A DNA stretch of 56,895 bases from an uncultured Alphaproteobacteria bacterium (GCA_902573735.1 CACGLH010000009.1:1-56895), one strand, 5' to 3'; positions 30,101-37,945 are shown, counted from the first letter of the stretch. A program made the numbers and translations. Notes: generated from the sequence alone by a model not told the origin.

Positions 30101-31442
30101 CTGAAATACTGATGCTTATAGAATTTTCTATAATAGAAGAACCGTCATCAGGGGTAAACTTTATAGAAAGATTATTATCCCCCCAACCCCAATACCAGTA
30201 CCAACCAACAGTATCTGAAATTAAGGAATATTTTTCATAATCAAACATATAGCTTTCTTTGATATAAAGTTCATTACCCTTTATTTCGAAATAGTTCTTC
30301 CAATCTGAGGAAGTAGCTTCTAATGAATATGTCCCTGATAAGTTCCCACAAGAAAGAGTCCCTATTTTCATCCCAGATTGGCCTTCTTTTACTGATGAAA
30401 CACTCAGCTTAATGGTGTTGGTCACTGGCTGGGACGCATTATCAATAAGATGCTTGACACTCTTTACAGTATCACCATTAAAAGTATTAGATTGAAAGTT
30501 AATGGTAATATTAGGTGTCCAGCTTTCATCAACCCAAGATCCAGTTGTATTATTAACAACCTTTGTTGTTTCATAATCTAGTTGATAGCCGTCTGTGAGA
30601 TAGAGTTCGTCGTTAATGATAGTAAGAGCATCATTGGGAGTTTGAAGAGAAAACGTACCTGTTTTATCTCCACTGGAAAGCGTTCCTATCTTTACACCCG
30701 ATATGGATTCTTTTATTTCCGTCGTACTAATAGATATCACAGGCATCGTTGCCTTTTCAGCTACATTACCTGCCGTGAAATAGGTACTAGCTAAATCACT
30801 GACACTTAAAACCGTATCACCATGGTTAGTATCAAAATCCTGGTCTGTTTTCCCACCATAAACGTTTAATTTTATTTCACCTAAGTTAGCAATTGTAGTT
30901 TCTGTACCAGAAGAGTCCTTCACAGAAGTCCCATCAAAATAGTACTTATCTTTTAGTTTTAATTTGTTCCCAACAATTTCAAAATAAGTATGGGAATTAT
31001 AGTAACCTAATGTTAATTCGGAAAAGAAGTTCCAATCTGCTGATAAAGTTCCAATTACTGCTCCATATACGTCTTTATAAACAGTGTTGGGTGTTATAGT
31101 GACATTATCGTTCACATCTTTTATATCAATGGCAATGGTATTTTGAACAACAGTTCCTGAACTAGAGGTAAATTTTACTGTAAGAGAGTCCCCCCATCCA
31201 TGTGCCCAATAAGTCCCATAAGCATCATTGATGACACGATTGCCTTCGTAATCAAACATCCAGCCCTCAGCTAAATAAAGATCATTACCTTTGATAGTGA
31301 ACCCATACTCATCCCCTGCTTTGGTTTTCCAATTTAAAACTTCAAATGTACCAGTCAGATCACCACAAGATAGTGTGCCTATTTTACTACCTACCTGACC
31401 TTCAAAAAAGGAAGATGTGCTTAATGATATTGGTCTAGTCAA
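24129..31442 (-). CDS. Giant RTX-type secreted protein with M64-like peptidase, VHL-beta-like and cupredoxin-like modules
   Basis: A 2437-residue protein starting at TTG (GGAG upstream), with no Sec signal. Cadherin-like repeats (Glu-Gly-x-x-Gly-x-x-Ile-Gly-Thr-Leu-Ser, Asp-Tyr-Glu, Asp-Leu-Asn-Glu) run throughout. An M64-type zinc peptidase lies near residues 1125-1400 with His1282-Glu-Phe-Gly-His1286 and Gly-Asp-Gln-Tyr. Two identical-looking blocks, about residues 344-776 and 1629-2061, each carry a VHL-beta-like segment (about 520-575) and a cupredoxin-like domain (His688, Cys740, His743, Met746). RTX calcium-binding nonapeptides fill roughly 2165-2380, the usual type I secretion tail. 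No ABC/MFP secretion genes are in the window. Likely an extracellular calcium-dependent protease or adhesin. Confidence 0.9.
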   Translation of the reverse strand: MTRPISLSTSSFFEGQVGSKIGTLSCGDLTGTFEVLNWKTKAGDEYGFTIKGNDLYLAEGWMFDYEGNRVINDAYGTYWAHGWGDSLTVKFTSSSGTVVQNTIAIDIKDVNDNVTITPNTVYKDVYGAVIGTLSADWNFFSELTLGYYNSHTYFEIVGNKLKLKDKYYFDGTSVKDSSGTETTIANLGEIKLNVYGGKTDQDFDTNHGDTVLSVSDLASTYFTAGNVAEKATMPVISISTTEIKESISGVKIGTLSSGDKTGTFSLQTPNDALTIINDELYLTDGYQLDYETTKVVNNTTGSWVDESWTPNITINFQSNTFNGDTVKSVKHLIDNASQPVTNTIKLSVSSVKEGQSGMKIGTLSCGNLSGTYSLEATSSDWKNYFEIKGNELYIKESYMFDYEKYSLISDTVGWYWYWGWGDNNLSIKFTPDDGSSIIENSISISISDLDESVTVSPEKVYQNVYGATIGTVSANWNDFTHAYMGYNNHTFFELSEEFSETFSVGHSTGLTASPWGASNVSATFINNYGSDLKLKWINREGVVQDPNTISTGTHSGWGLGDKDIFRLEDSSGNLISEIIGGGSKYIIDANGDVHKYLKNGNKLKLKDEYYFDGTSIKDSSGNSTAISELGDIKINVRGGMQPPEPNQTFVVNKSASTNANYSIDGQLDPTLTLYRGSTYTFEMSGSGHPFYLKSTSSTSGTSDQYTSGVVRNGSSGSSNDGDSLVFTVPTDAPDTLWYQCSSHSGMLGQLNILDNLRGDSVVTVSTLASSFFNSGNIDVASNEPTIKISNTGILEASPGVKVGTLSALGKTGTFSLTNSESYLTISGNNLKLNDGFVLDYESGKVFDGSSGSWDPSSPIAWNNSIGITLTEDNGTVTTGTITTSIVNLDETITISPVSLALNEFGGTVALLSTNSVQLSDIILGYQNTHDYFEIVGNKLKLKDAYSFDGSVLKDNSGVSHDIKQLAHVKLGINGGVTTLETSPTTSQETFTTTIFDLNETLSIEPKAFFSNHHGEAIASVTPNATNYFNQVTLSSDTFFEYTNGQLKLKSDYKFNGTKLKDKSGNEYDINNLNNLTLTPSGSLVTSDATTSNVASISQDISPSTLKTEYLNQENSLESISNTFSTILGDGNKDNRIDVVILGDGYISNELNYTQPQHLYNLTSELFANTILEPFKTYKNYFNFHVIKVVSNESGVDIPSEGITVDTALNISRKEVGVYDDPTDDAVAIKAALSDGLNGTGISADQVVILVNTELGGGTASWYTGKPTVTQSGQPGMGATFAHEFGHSIGGLGDQYVWKELAVANGIGDGETYVGSEPNAPDLSLNSSGPSGHKWERWWGYNDGVLGAIGAFEGGYYHDKGVYTPTPGSLMGSAGDVQNINQFDAIGKEAMVLGFYNYVTPLDDYSAKDYSKKIQISDATVLEGISGALLGDLSVGDIEGTFSLANPVDYLTISNDQLRLVDGYFIDKESNKVFTSTNNTWISSDWDNTITVNFDPTWKEYQLSETFTFTVDDLNESITLSYSPLSNISGANVANLSTNSIHLNEINLGYSNSHDYFEVVGNTLKFKSNYYFDGSVIKDSNNQTIQLSNIDDITLGTLTSASSASGNGNTSITASDLMTNFSNSSSSNTIKLSVSSVKEGQSGMKIGTLSCGNLSGTYSLEATSSDWKNYFEIKGNELYIKESYMFDYEKYSLISDTVGWYWYWGWGDNNLSIKFTPDDGSSIIENSISISISDLDESVTVSPEKVYQNVYGATIGTVSANWNDFTHAYMGYNNHTFFELSEEFSETFSVGHSTGLTASPWGASNVSATFINNYGSDLKLKWINREGVVQDPNTISTGTHSGWGLGDKDIFRLEDSSGNLISEIIGGGSKYIIDANGDVHKYLKNGNKLKLKDEYYFDGTSIKDSSGNSTAISELGDIKINVRGGMQPPEPNQTFVVNKSASTNANYSIDGQLDPTLTLYRGSTYTFEMSGSGHPFYLKSTSSTSGTSDQYTSGVVRNGSSGSSNDGDSLVFTVPTDAPDTLWYQCSSHSGMLGQLNILDNLRGDSVVTVSTLASSFFNSGNTIVKDEIINPSVLILDAVDENLLTFEWKIDGTSQDETSSKFDISAAGLSDGTYKITAIAKDDNNLVRLDKSSMTQTVDWVIKIDSSDNSGTTFGTEANDVITTGSKNDNLFLGSGDDQITSGTGNDTINLGSGADVTYAGGNDDIINLYADSIWSSKNEAWNINSSKVIFSKINLNGKNKFHDVINGNTGSDTLNLTTGSDAFFLHDAFGDFNNTLSVSDDAYGKKNTDRLISIETINGGAGDDIVDLTSPNTSISTAMLINGESGSDVIWASAGDDTLNGGDGDDVLFGGSGVDTLTGGLGTDIFEFENLSGNDIINDYNLSEGDKLRFYLQDGDPNSLTTSGDTVTWGSITMTLNGTTSLNLTDILYEFINVEV
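25259..26558 (-). repeat. 1300-bp internal direct repeat, copy 2 (C-terminal)
   Basis: By eye, identical base for base to 29114-30413, offset 3855 bp (1285 codons, so in frame). The edges are sharp: the base before 25259 and the base after 26558 both differ. It encodes one cadherin-like repeat, the VHL-like module and the cupredoxin-like module. Confidence 0.9.
29114..30413 (-). repeat. 1300-bp internal direct repeat, copy 1 (N-terminal)
   Basis: Partner of 25259-26558 in the giant RTX gene; same content and orientation. The intervening 2555 bp, containing the M64 domain, differ in sequence. Confidence 0.9.
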
Positions 31443-31622
31443 AAAATTTACTCCAATTTTTAGGACTTAGATAATAATAATTAGTAAAAATACTAGAAAT
31501 ATTTCAAAATTTATTGAATTTTTAATAATAGAAAAAGTTATCAATATTTAAGAATATTTTCTATAATTAAGTTATATCCTAATTACAAAACTTTTAATAT
31601 TAAAATATTGTCTGATTGTAAG

Positions 31623-31935
31623 ATGCTATTGAAATATGCTGGTAAAGATTTACCCCATCAAACTTTTGAACTTGAAGAAGTTAAAGATAAGAATGGTGTG
31701 TTTGTAAGATATAATATCGAGAGGTTATTTGATGAAAGTCTTCAATGAGATATGAAGAAACTTCTTGTGCAAATAATTAAAGATAATGGAAGTCCAATGA
31801 CTAGATCAATGATTATTGAAAAAACTAAAAGAAATGGAAAAACCTTCGGGTAATGTTTACAGGGATGTAGGGATATTAATAAAGAATAGAATGCTAGAGA
31901 ATAGAAATGGTTGGTATAGTGTGATAGCTGATTAA
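31623..31935 (+). pseudogene. Decayed small winged-helix-like gene
   Basis: Starts with an ATG at 31623 and reads about 41 codons to an in-frame TGA. It continues with Met-Lys-Lys-Leu-Leu-Val and a helix-turn-helix-like Ser-Met-Ile-Ile-Glu-Lys-Thr-Lys. A frameshift near 31850 leads into Asn-Val-Tyr-Arg-Asp-Val-Gly-Ile-Leu-Ile-Lys-Asn-Arg-Met-Leu and a terminal TAA. The last portion reads like the recognition helix and wing of a winged-helix protein. Two separate lesions mean it is probably dead. Confidence 0.55.
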
Positions 31936-31968
31936 ACTAACATATTTCTGTCATCTCTGTCATTTATG

Positions 31969-32364
31969 TCAGGGGTGTTTTTTTATTATAACCATGAAAT
32001 ATTCTCCATATTTCCAAAAAAAAGTCTTACTAATTAATTTATCAACTTCCCATAATAACTTTGTTATTCTTTTAAATCTAATCCATAAACCCAATCTGTA
32101 CCATGGAGGAAAAAGTATTGAGTAACCTCTTTTTTTTATAATCTTCCCATGCCTTCTAAATACATTATTGACTTTTTTTGTACTTACACACTCACTAGGT
32201 AAATATCTTACAGAACTATATCCTCCCCAGACTTTATTAAATCTTTTAAACGCATTGCCCCAGTTTCCTCTTAATAATGAGTAAAATATTTCCATTAAAT
32301 AAGGCTTATTTACAAAGCTTAATAATAGGTGACCATTTGATTTATAAATACTCATACTTCTCAA
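31969..32364 (-). CDS. Possible C-terminal fragment of a class I methyltransferase
   Basis: A 131-residue frame opening with TTG. Its start, Gly-His-Leu-Leu-Leu-Ser-Phe-Val-Asn-Lys, resembles strand 5 of SAM-dependent methyltransferases after a Leu-x-Pro-Gly-Gly turn; a basic C-terminal half with Pro-Pro-Trp-Tyr follows. The SAM-binding half is missing. A 10-A run lies just upstream (minus strand), and fragments of open frame beyond it suggest truncation or frameshift. Low confidence; could be a non-coding open frame. Confidence 0.35.
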   Translation of the reverse strand: MRSMSIYKSNGHLLLSFVNKPYLMEIFYSLLRGNWGNAFKRFNKVWGGYSSVRYLPSECVSTKKVNNVFRRHGKIIKKRGYSILFPPWYRLGLWIRFKRITKLLWEVDKLISKTFFWKYGEYFMVIIKKHP

Positions 32365-32555
32365 ATAGATATGCTTTTTTTTTTAAAAAATACACTCATA
32401 AATTTTGGCAAGCAAAGTCAACGTATGTAAATTTCCACAAGTTTTAGTATATATGTTTCTGAAAATTTTCGATCGTTTCTTAAATTTGTGTAATCACTTA
32501 TAGACTAAATGAAATTAAAAAGATATGAAGGCACAAAAATAATTTTATTATCAAA

Positions 32556-33266
32556 TCACGTTTCACGGATAAGGACATCAACAGTCCCATCAAATTTTCC
32601 AATAATCATAGCTGAAGACTCGCGCGTGAAAAGACCGTTTTCCACTACACCAGGAATCATGTTTAGCTCTTTCTCTAATTTTCCTGGATCCACTATCTTT
32701 TCACATTTACAGTCTAAAATAAAGTTGCCACTATCTGTCACAACTGGACTGTTATCAAGTGTCCTAAGTTGAGTCTCAACGTGCACAAAGCAATTAGAAG
32801 AAATTACATTTTTTACCAACCTATCGGTCTGTTTCCAACCGAACTGTACAATCTCTACTGGAAGGGGGAAAGTACCAAGACTAGAAACAATTTTAGTTTC
32901 ATCACATATAGTTATATTTTTCTTTGAGGAATGAGCAATTATTTTCTCCCAAAGTAAACAAGCACCACCACCTTTAATCATATTGAATTCATTATCAATT
33001 TCATCGGGACCATCAATTGTTAAATCTATTTTTTCTAAATCATTTGGGTCATAGATATTGATTCCAACTTCCCTAGCAACTTCACTCGTTGATTTTGAGG
33101 TGGTGGTACAAGTCACGTCTAATCCATTACCAACATGCCGACCCAGCTCTCTAACAAAAAAATGAGATGTCGTTCCTGATCCTAATCCTAAAATCATCCC
33201 TTTTTCAATAAATTGCTCGATAACCTTCAGGCCAGCTAATTTCTTAGCTTCGTCTTGTGTAATCAT
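32556..33266 (-). CDS. rpiA: Ribose-5-phosphate isomerase A
   Basis: A 236-residue RpiA. It has Gly-Leu-Gly-Ser-Gly-Thr-Thr-Ser near residue 30, Thr-Ile-Asp-Gly-Pro-Asp-Glu-Ile-Asp near 83 and Ile-Lys-Gly-Gly-Gly-Ala near 96; these bind the phosphate and hold the catalytic residues. It interconverts ribose 5-phosphate and ribulose 5-phosphate. It is on the same strand as the xylulokinase gene, 150 bases downstream, suggesting a pentose-phosphate cluster. Confidence 0.93.
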   Translation of the reverse strand: MITQDEAKKLAGLKVIEQFIEKGMILGLGSGTTSHFFVRELGRHVGNGLDVTCTTTSKSTSEVAREVGINIYDPNDLEKIDLTIDGPDEIDNEFNMIKGGGACLLWEKIIAHSSKKNITICDETKIVSSLGTFPLPVEIVQFGWKQTDRLVKNVISSNCFVHVETQLRTLDNSPVVTDSGNFILDCKCEKIVDPGKLEKELNMIPGVVENGLFTRESSAMIIGKFDGTVDVLIRET

Positions 33267-33416
33267 GTATTCCTCATCTTTCTATTCAATTGATTGGTAG
33301 AGTATTAATTTTATTAATTAACAGATTCATGTGATAAATTCGCATTATATTTGTATTTGATATATTAAAATTTATAAAAATTTCTTTAAAAAGGCTTCCT
33401 CAGAATATTTTAAAAA

Positions 33417-34916
33417 TTACTTACTTAGTGTGATTTCAGAAAGTCTCCTGAAACTTGGTTTCATTTTATCATATAATTCTGAATATATTTCATAAGCTTT
33501 ACTGTACGTTTTACGGTTCTTTTCCAGCGGCATATTACGAGTAAGTTCGCTACAACAGTTTGTAGCTTCATCAATACTATCCCAGTTTTTTTGGGAAACA
33601 CCTGATAACAGAGCGGCTCCGAACGCTGCTCCCTCTGAAGCTCCTTTAGTTGTAGAAACAGGGCAATTGAAAATATCTGCTTGCATTTGGCGCCAAAGTT
33701 CAGAACGGGTTCCACCACCCGAGGCCTTTACAAGATTAGTTTCAATTCCCATGGCATTAATTAAAGACGATATTTCATAAATTGAAAAAACAACTCCTTC
33801 CATAACAGAGCGGACCAAGTGTCCGCTGGTATGATGGGTGGTCAATCCCCAAAAAGTCCCACGAGCTTCTGGGTCTGGATTAGGGCAACGTTCCCCGTTA
33901 AGATAGGGTAAGAATAAAAGACCTGAAGCACCAGGATCCGTTTTATTGGCTGTTTCTACAAGTTCAGAAAAACTTTGCTTAGAACCCAAAATAGTACGTA
34001 ACCAGTTTAATGCACCACCGGCATTTAACGATACTCCCATAACATGCCATAAATCAGGTGCTAAATTACAGAAAACTTGTAAACGGCCAAGGTGATTTTC
34101 TTGTGGGCTTTTAAGGGCGGCAGCTACAATTCCAGCTGTTCCAATTGTTGTTTGCAGATTTCCCGGTTTTATTACTCCTGAACCTAGTGTTTGGATAACT
34201 GCATCACCACCACCTCCAATCACGGGAATACCTCTAGGGAGTGAAAATGCTTTCGCAGCAACATCTGATATTTGTCCAGTGACAATATCTGACTCGAAAG
34301 CTTTGGGTAAAATAGACTTATCAAAAGATAGCTTATCCAACAAACCATCGCTCCAAGTTCGACGGAATACATCAAATAGGCCAGTACCAGACGCATCTGA
34401 AACCTCAGTTGCAAATTCCCCCGTTAACACAAATCTTAAATAGTCTTTTGGATTTAAAACTATGTGTATTTTTTCAAAATTGTTAGGTTCATGTTTCTGC
34501 ATCCATAAAATTTTTCCACCTGTATAACCTATAAGCATTCTATTATTTGTAAGTTTTAGCAATTTGTCAGTACCACCAATTAAAGCCTCAATCTCGGCTG
34601 CTTCTTTAGAATTTCTTTGATCGTTCCATAAAATTGCAGGTCTTATGACGTTTCCAGTCTTATCAATTGGTGTCAAACCATGCATTTGCCCAGATAACCC
34701 TAAGGCAGATATATTTGAATTTGGTATTTTTGATAAAGCTCCTGAAATAGCTTCCTTAGCTCCTTTAATCCATACCTTTGGATTTTGTTCTGTCCAACCA
34801 GTTTGGGGCTGATCTAAGCCATATTCCGAAGTATAAGAGGCTAAAACATTGCCATCTTTACCTAAGACTAAAGCTTTACAAGCTGATGTACCAATATCAA
34901 TTCCTAAATAAGCCAA
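33417..34916 (-). CDS. xylB: Xylulokinase (FGGY sugar kinase)
   Basis: About 499 residues. The FGGY opening Leu-Gly-Ile-Asp-Ile-Gly-Thr-Ser-Ala-Cys-Lys-Ala is followed by Gly-Leu-Ser-Gly-Gln-Met-His-Gly-Leu with Leu-Trp-Asn-Asp-Gln-Arg, the xylulokinase sugar site. The ATPase C-terminus has Ala-Ser-Gly-Gly-Gly-Thr-Arg-Ser and Gly-Ala-Ala-Phe-Gly-Ala-Ala-Leu. An ATG at 34928 would overlap the aldehyde dehydrogenase gene by 11 bases. I prefer TTG 34916, because GGAGG precedes it and the family usually starts just before this point. Confidence 0.9.
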   Translation of the reverse strand: MAYLGIDIGTSACKALVLGKDGNVLASYTSEYGLDQPQTGWTEQNPKVWIKGAKEAISGALSKIPNSNISALGLSGQMHGLTPIDKTGNVIRPAILWNDQRNSKEAAEIEALIGGTDKLLKLTNNRMLIGYTGGKILWMQKHEPNNFEKIHIVLNPKDYLRFVLTGEFATEVSDASGTGLFDVFRRTWSDGLLDKLSFDKSILPKAFESDIVTGQISDVAAKAFSLPRGIPVIGGGGDAVIQTLGSGVIKPGNLQTTIGTAGIVAAALKSPQENHLGRLQVFCNLAPDLWHVMGVSLNAGGALNWLRTILGSKQSFSELVETANKTDPGASGLLFLPYLNGERCPNPDPEARGTFWGLTTHHTSGHLVRSVMEGVVFSIYEISSLINAMGIETNLVKASGGGTRSELWRQMQADIFNCPVSTTKGASEGAAFGAALLSGVSQKNWDSIDEATNCCSELTRNMPLEKNRKTYSKAYEIYSELYDKMKPSFRRLSEITLSK

Positions 34917-34917
34917 T

Positions 34918-36399
34918 TTAACCTCCATCCAATGAAGTAAACTTAGTTCGAATATGTTTAAAATTTGTATACTCTAACATTCCCTCACGCCCATGTTCGT
35001 ATCCTATGCCTGATTGTTTTCTCCCCCCATATGGTGCGTTAATAATTCCAGCATCAACATTATTAACAGCAACATTTCCGTAATCAAGGTTGGACGATAA
35101 ATATTTAATTTCATCAATATTTTTTGAAAAAACGTAGGCTGCCAATCCATATGGCGTATCATTTGCCATCTTTAAAGCTTTAGATAATTCGCTGAATTTT
35201 GATACCCCTACAATTGGGCCAAAAGTTTCCTCTTTCATAATATCCATTTCGTGATTACAATCCACCAGAACAGTTGGAAGAAAATACCGCCCATTCTGGA
35301 GTTCTGTGCCAACCGGTCTAGATCCACCTGCAACCAAACGAGCTCCTTTAATAAGAGCATCTTCCAAATGCTTTTTCGTTTTATTTAACGAATCTTCAGA
35401 CGCTATTGCACCTAGATCGGCTTCAGGATTATTTAAACCATTAGCAACTACTAAAGATTTTGTTAATGAAGCCAATTTTGTAATAAATTCGTTATATTTA
35501 GTGTGATCAACATAAATTCGATTTATTGCAATACAAATTTGTCCACAATTCCTGAACGAACGCCTAATCGCACCTTTTACAGCATCATCAATATTGGCAT
35601 TTGCAGTTACAATAAGTGGACAATTTCCACCTAATTCCAATGACATTTTTTTTATAGAGGTAGCAGATTTCTGAATACGCAATCCTACCTCAGAGGAACC
35701 AGTAAAAGCTATTTTGTCTATAAGTTTATTTTCTACTAGAGCCTGTCCCACTTCTGATCCAGATCCCGTAACAACATTTACAACTCCAGGGGGAAGCGCA
35801 GCTTGTGTACATTTCCAACCAATAGCTAAAGCTGTAAAGGGCGTTATTTCGGCTGGTTTAACAACTATTGTGCAGCCAGCAGCCAAGGCTGCACATAATT
35901 TCCAACCAACTAATTCTGCTGGATAATTCCATGGAGTTATAGCCGCCACTACTCCAATAGGTTCGCGAATTACAATAGAATCAAAATGAAGACTATCATT
36001 TGGTATAGTCTCACCGTTAATACGAACTGCTTCCTCAGCATAGAAATGGAAAGTTTCAGCTAATTTCAAAATTTCGCCATGAGCTTCTTTCAATGGTTTA
36101 CCTTGCTCCATAGTTAAAATTTCAGCTAAGGACTCAGAATCTTCTTCAATGAGTTCACCTATCCTATGTAAATATCTAGTTCGATTTTTTGGCAAAGATT
36201 TACCCCATTTCAAAAAAGCCCCCCTTGCAGCATTCACAGCTGCATCAACCTCTTTTGCTGTTGAAACTCCTACCATACCTACTAATTCACCAGTGGCTGG
36301 ATTTTTAATTTTCTCATCTGATCGTTCTGCGGCTACAAGTTTCCCATTGATAATGAGCATACCGTCCAATTTTTTGAGAATATTTGAAGTGGTTGACAT
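34918..36399 (-). CDS. Aldehyde dehydrogenase (succinate-semialdehyde dehydrogenase-like)
   Basis: About 493 residues with the complete NAD(P)-ALDH set. Thr-Pro-Trp-Asn-Tyr-Pro is present, Lys-Pro-Ala-Glu binds cofactor, Phe-Thr-Gly-Ser-Ser-Glu-Val-Gly follows, with Glu-Leu-Gly-Gly-Asn-Cys-Pro base and Cys in Asn-Cys-Gly-Gln-Ile-Cys. Sequence style fits the GabD/glycolaldehyde group. The frame opens at 36423, but Met at 36399 follows AGGAGG and better matches the family. Immediately upstream of xylB (co-directional, one base apart), so they probably act in one aldehyde/pentose route. Confidence 0.9.
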   Translation of the reverse strand: MSTTSNILKKLDGMLIINGKLVAAERSDEKIKNPATGELVGMVGVSTAKEVDAAVNAARGAFLKWGKSLPKNRTRYLHRIGELIEEDSESLAEILTMEQGKPLKEAHGEILKLAETFHFYAEEAVRINGETIPNDSLHFDSIVIREPIGVVAAITPWNYPAELVGWKLCAALAAGCTIVVKPAEITPFTALAIGWKCTQAALPPGVVNVVTGSGSEVGQALVENKLIDKIAFTGSSEVGLRIQKSATSIKKMSLELGGNCPLIVTANANIDDAVKGAIRRSFRNCGQICIAINRIYVDHTKYNEFITKLASLTKSLVVANGLNNPEADLGAIASEDSLNKTKKHLEDALIKGARLVAGGSRPVGTELQNGRYFLPTVLVDCNHEMDIMKEETFGPIVGVSKFSELSKALKMANDTPYGLAAYVFSKNIDEIKYLSSNLDYGNVAVNNVDAGIINAPYGGRKQSGIGYEHGREGMLEYTNFKHIRTKFTSLDGG

Positions 36400-36484
36400 C
36401 TTAAAGAAAGCCTCCTTTATCATTCTAACATTTTTTTTTATATTTAAAAAGTAAAGTAATTAAAAATATTCTCAATCTTCAAAA

Positions 36485-36576
36485 TAGTACTTGTTTATGA
36501 CAGGCTTTAGTTTTTGGGGTACCCTCAAGGATATGTCTTAGGGGTGGATGACATGTGTGAAATGTGTGACATCTTG
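36485..36576 (+). repeat. Dispersed intergenic repeat R1, copy 1
   Basis: Core TTTTTGGGGTACCCTCAAGG, then ATATGTCTTAGGGGTGG and three near-identical 9-mers (GACATGTGT, GAAATGTGT, GACATCTTG). It sits in the divergent spacer between the ALDH gene and the GFA gene. All R1 copies have the same orientation. Confidence 0.85.
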
Positions 36577-36708
36577 TTGTGAAAATTGACCAACTGCCAC
36601 TTTTACTGCCCCCTTTTGCTTATTTTCCCTATATTTTTCATTTTACAAAAAACAATTTCTGGTCGTATAATTTACTGAAAGTAAGTTTCAGAGATGGAGG
36701 AAAACCCA

Positions 36709-37158
36709 ATGAAATATAGTGTAAAGTGCCATTGTGGTGAAATAACTATTGAGATGGAACATGACCCTATGATGCAGTTTATGTGTCATTGTTCTATATG
36801 CCATCAAAGAATTGGAACTTCTATTTCTGCTTTAGCTTGGCCGGAACATGAAATTAATATTTCAGGAAATTTGAAATCTTATAAGATAGTTGGTGGTAGC
36901 GGGATGGACATGTATTACTATTATTGTCCATCTTGTAGTTGTTTTATATATAATAAACCTGACCTCCTTGAAGGAATGGCATATGTACCTGCAGGACTAT
37001 TAGGAGATAAAATAGAATTTAAACCAACCGTTGAATTATGGTCAGACAACAGACCGCGTTGGATGCAAAAAGCTCCCTCCATAATCGAGTCTTTCAGCGA
37101 TAATGGAACTTTAGAGAGACTTCAAGAGTTATTAGAAAATCTAGATCAAAGAGAATAA
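36709..37158 (+). CDS. GFA-family (glutathione-dependent formaldehyde-activating-like) zinc protein
   Basis: A 149-residue protein with the GFA zinc-site pattern: Cys-His-Cys-Gly near residue 8, Cys-His-Cys-Ser-Ile-Cys-His near 33, and Cys-Pro-Ser-Cys-Ser-Cys near 85. A structural and a catalytic zinc are expected from the family. An earlier ATG at 36694 exists, but GGAGG lies ideally for the ATG at 36709. The family includes S-hydroxymethyl-glutathione synthase and many uncharacterised members. Confidence 0.88.
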   Translation: MKYSVKCHCGEITIEMEHDPMMQFMCHCSICHQRIGTSISALAWPEHEINISGNLKSYKIVGGSGMDMYYYYCPSCSCFIYNKPDLLEGMAYVPAGLLGDKIEFKPTVELWSDNRPRWMQKAPSIIESFSDNGTLERLQELLENLDQRE

Positions 37159-37264
37159 TTTAATAAAAATTTATACTTACTTATAAAAGGCTTTTGGGTT
37201 TGAAAGAAAATATGTTTTTGATAGTTTTCGAAAGATAGTAGTAACACTATAAAAGCAAGTAGGT

Positions 37265-37390
37265 ATTTCAGAGAATTTAGCAGCCGATATGATAGGGCAT
37301 CAGAAGCCAAGGATTACTTATGGTCTCTATAGTAGTGGTTTATCACTCGAACAAAAGTTGAAACTAATAAATTCAATTAACTATTATTAA
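37265..37390 (+). pseudogene. C-terminal remnant of a tyrosine recombinase
   Basis: This 41-codon stretch without a start reads Ile-Ser-Glu-Asn-Leu-Ala-Ala-Asp-Met-Ile-Gly-His-Gln-Lys-Pro, then Thr-Tyr-Gly-Leu-Tyr-Ser, Leu-Ser-Leu-Glu-Gln-Lys-Leu-Lys and a TAA. It matches the conserved His and the Tyr nucleophile region of phage-type integrases; box I and the rest are gone. Confidence 0.75.
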
Positions 37391-37426
37391 TCAATAATTT
37401 ATAGTAATTATTAAAATAAAAAATAG

Positions 37427-37640
37427 ACATACTAAGAAATATAAAAGATTTTTCTATCTAATTGAGGGAATTATTTTCCATCCATATAAGATCATCATCT
37501 AACATTTTTGAAATAATTTTTGGATTGCTAAAGAACACTAAAGCATATCTAATAAAATATCTCTCGCATTGTGCATTTGGGTTACTCATTCTTTATGGGA
37601 AGCACAGAGGAAAGCAATTGAAAAATATGCTTTGTGGAAA
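37427..37640 (+). repeat. Composite intergenic repeat (R6-R5-R4)
   Basis: Three blocks recur 10 kb away in the same order but separated: R6 at 37427-37468 (also 47063-47104), R5 at 37499-37546 (also 47710-47757), R4 at 37561-37632 (also 48813-48881). Here they are contiguous and directly precede a small orphan gene. The rest of the 37.16-37.66 kb spacer holds the recombinase remnant. Confidence 0.65.
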
Positions 37641-37660
37641 TTAAAATGAAGGAGTTTACA

Positions 37661-37945
37661 ATGAAATTTTTATCTACATTTGAAATAACTAAAGGCTTTG
37701 ATAGGTGGCTACATCTTGTTGATGTAGAGTTAAAACCATTAATGGATCAGTATAAACTTAAAGTACATTTTGCATGTACAAATGATGAAGAAACTAAAGT
37801 ATATGATTTAAGTGAAGCTGAAGAACCTAATTTAATATCTGCATTCTTAGCAGATAAGGAAGTTGAGAGTTTAAGAACTGAAGCAGGTGTTAATTTAATT
37901 AGCCATGAAACATTGTCATCAGTAAGTAAATACAAAATTTGGTAA
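37661..37945 (+). CDS. Small orphan protein, family C copy 1 (DUF3764-like)
   Basis: A 94-residue protein with Ile-Thr-Lys-Gly-Phe-Asp-Arg-Trp near the N-terminus, a central Asn-Asp-Glu-Glu-Thr-Lys-Val-Tyr turn and Glu-Ala-Gly-Val near the end. The two similar proteins are at 37999 and 54086. The pattern resembles the small marine DUF3764-type proteins, from memory. ATG 37661 has GAAGGAG at good spacing; the upstream in-frame start at 37634 does not. Confidence 0.78.
   Translation: MKFLSTFEITKGFDRWLHLVDVELKPLMDQYKLKVHFACTNDEETKVYDLSEAEEPNLISAFLADKEVESLRTEAGVNLISHETLSSVSKYKIW

Noticed and set aside
31623-31935. Internal TGA as a selenocysteine codon
   Set aside because: A further frameshift downstream and no SECIS-like hairpin seen; decay is simpler.
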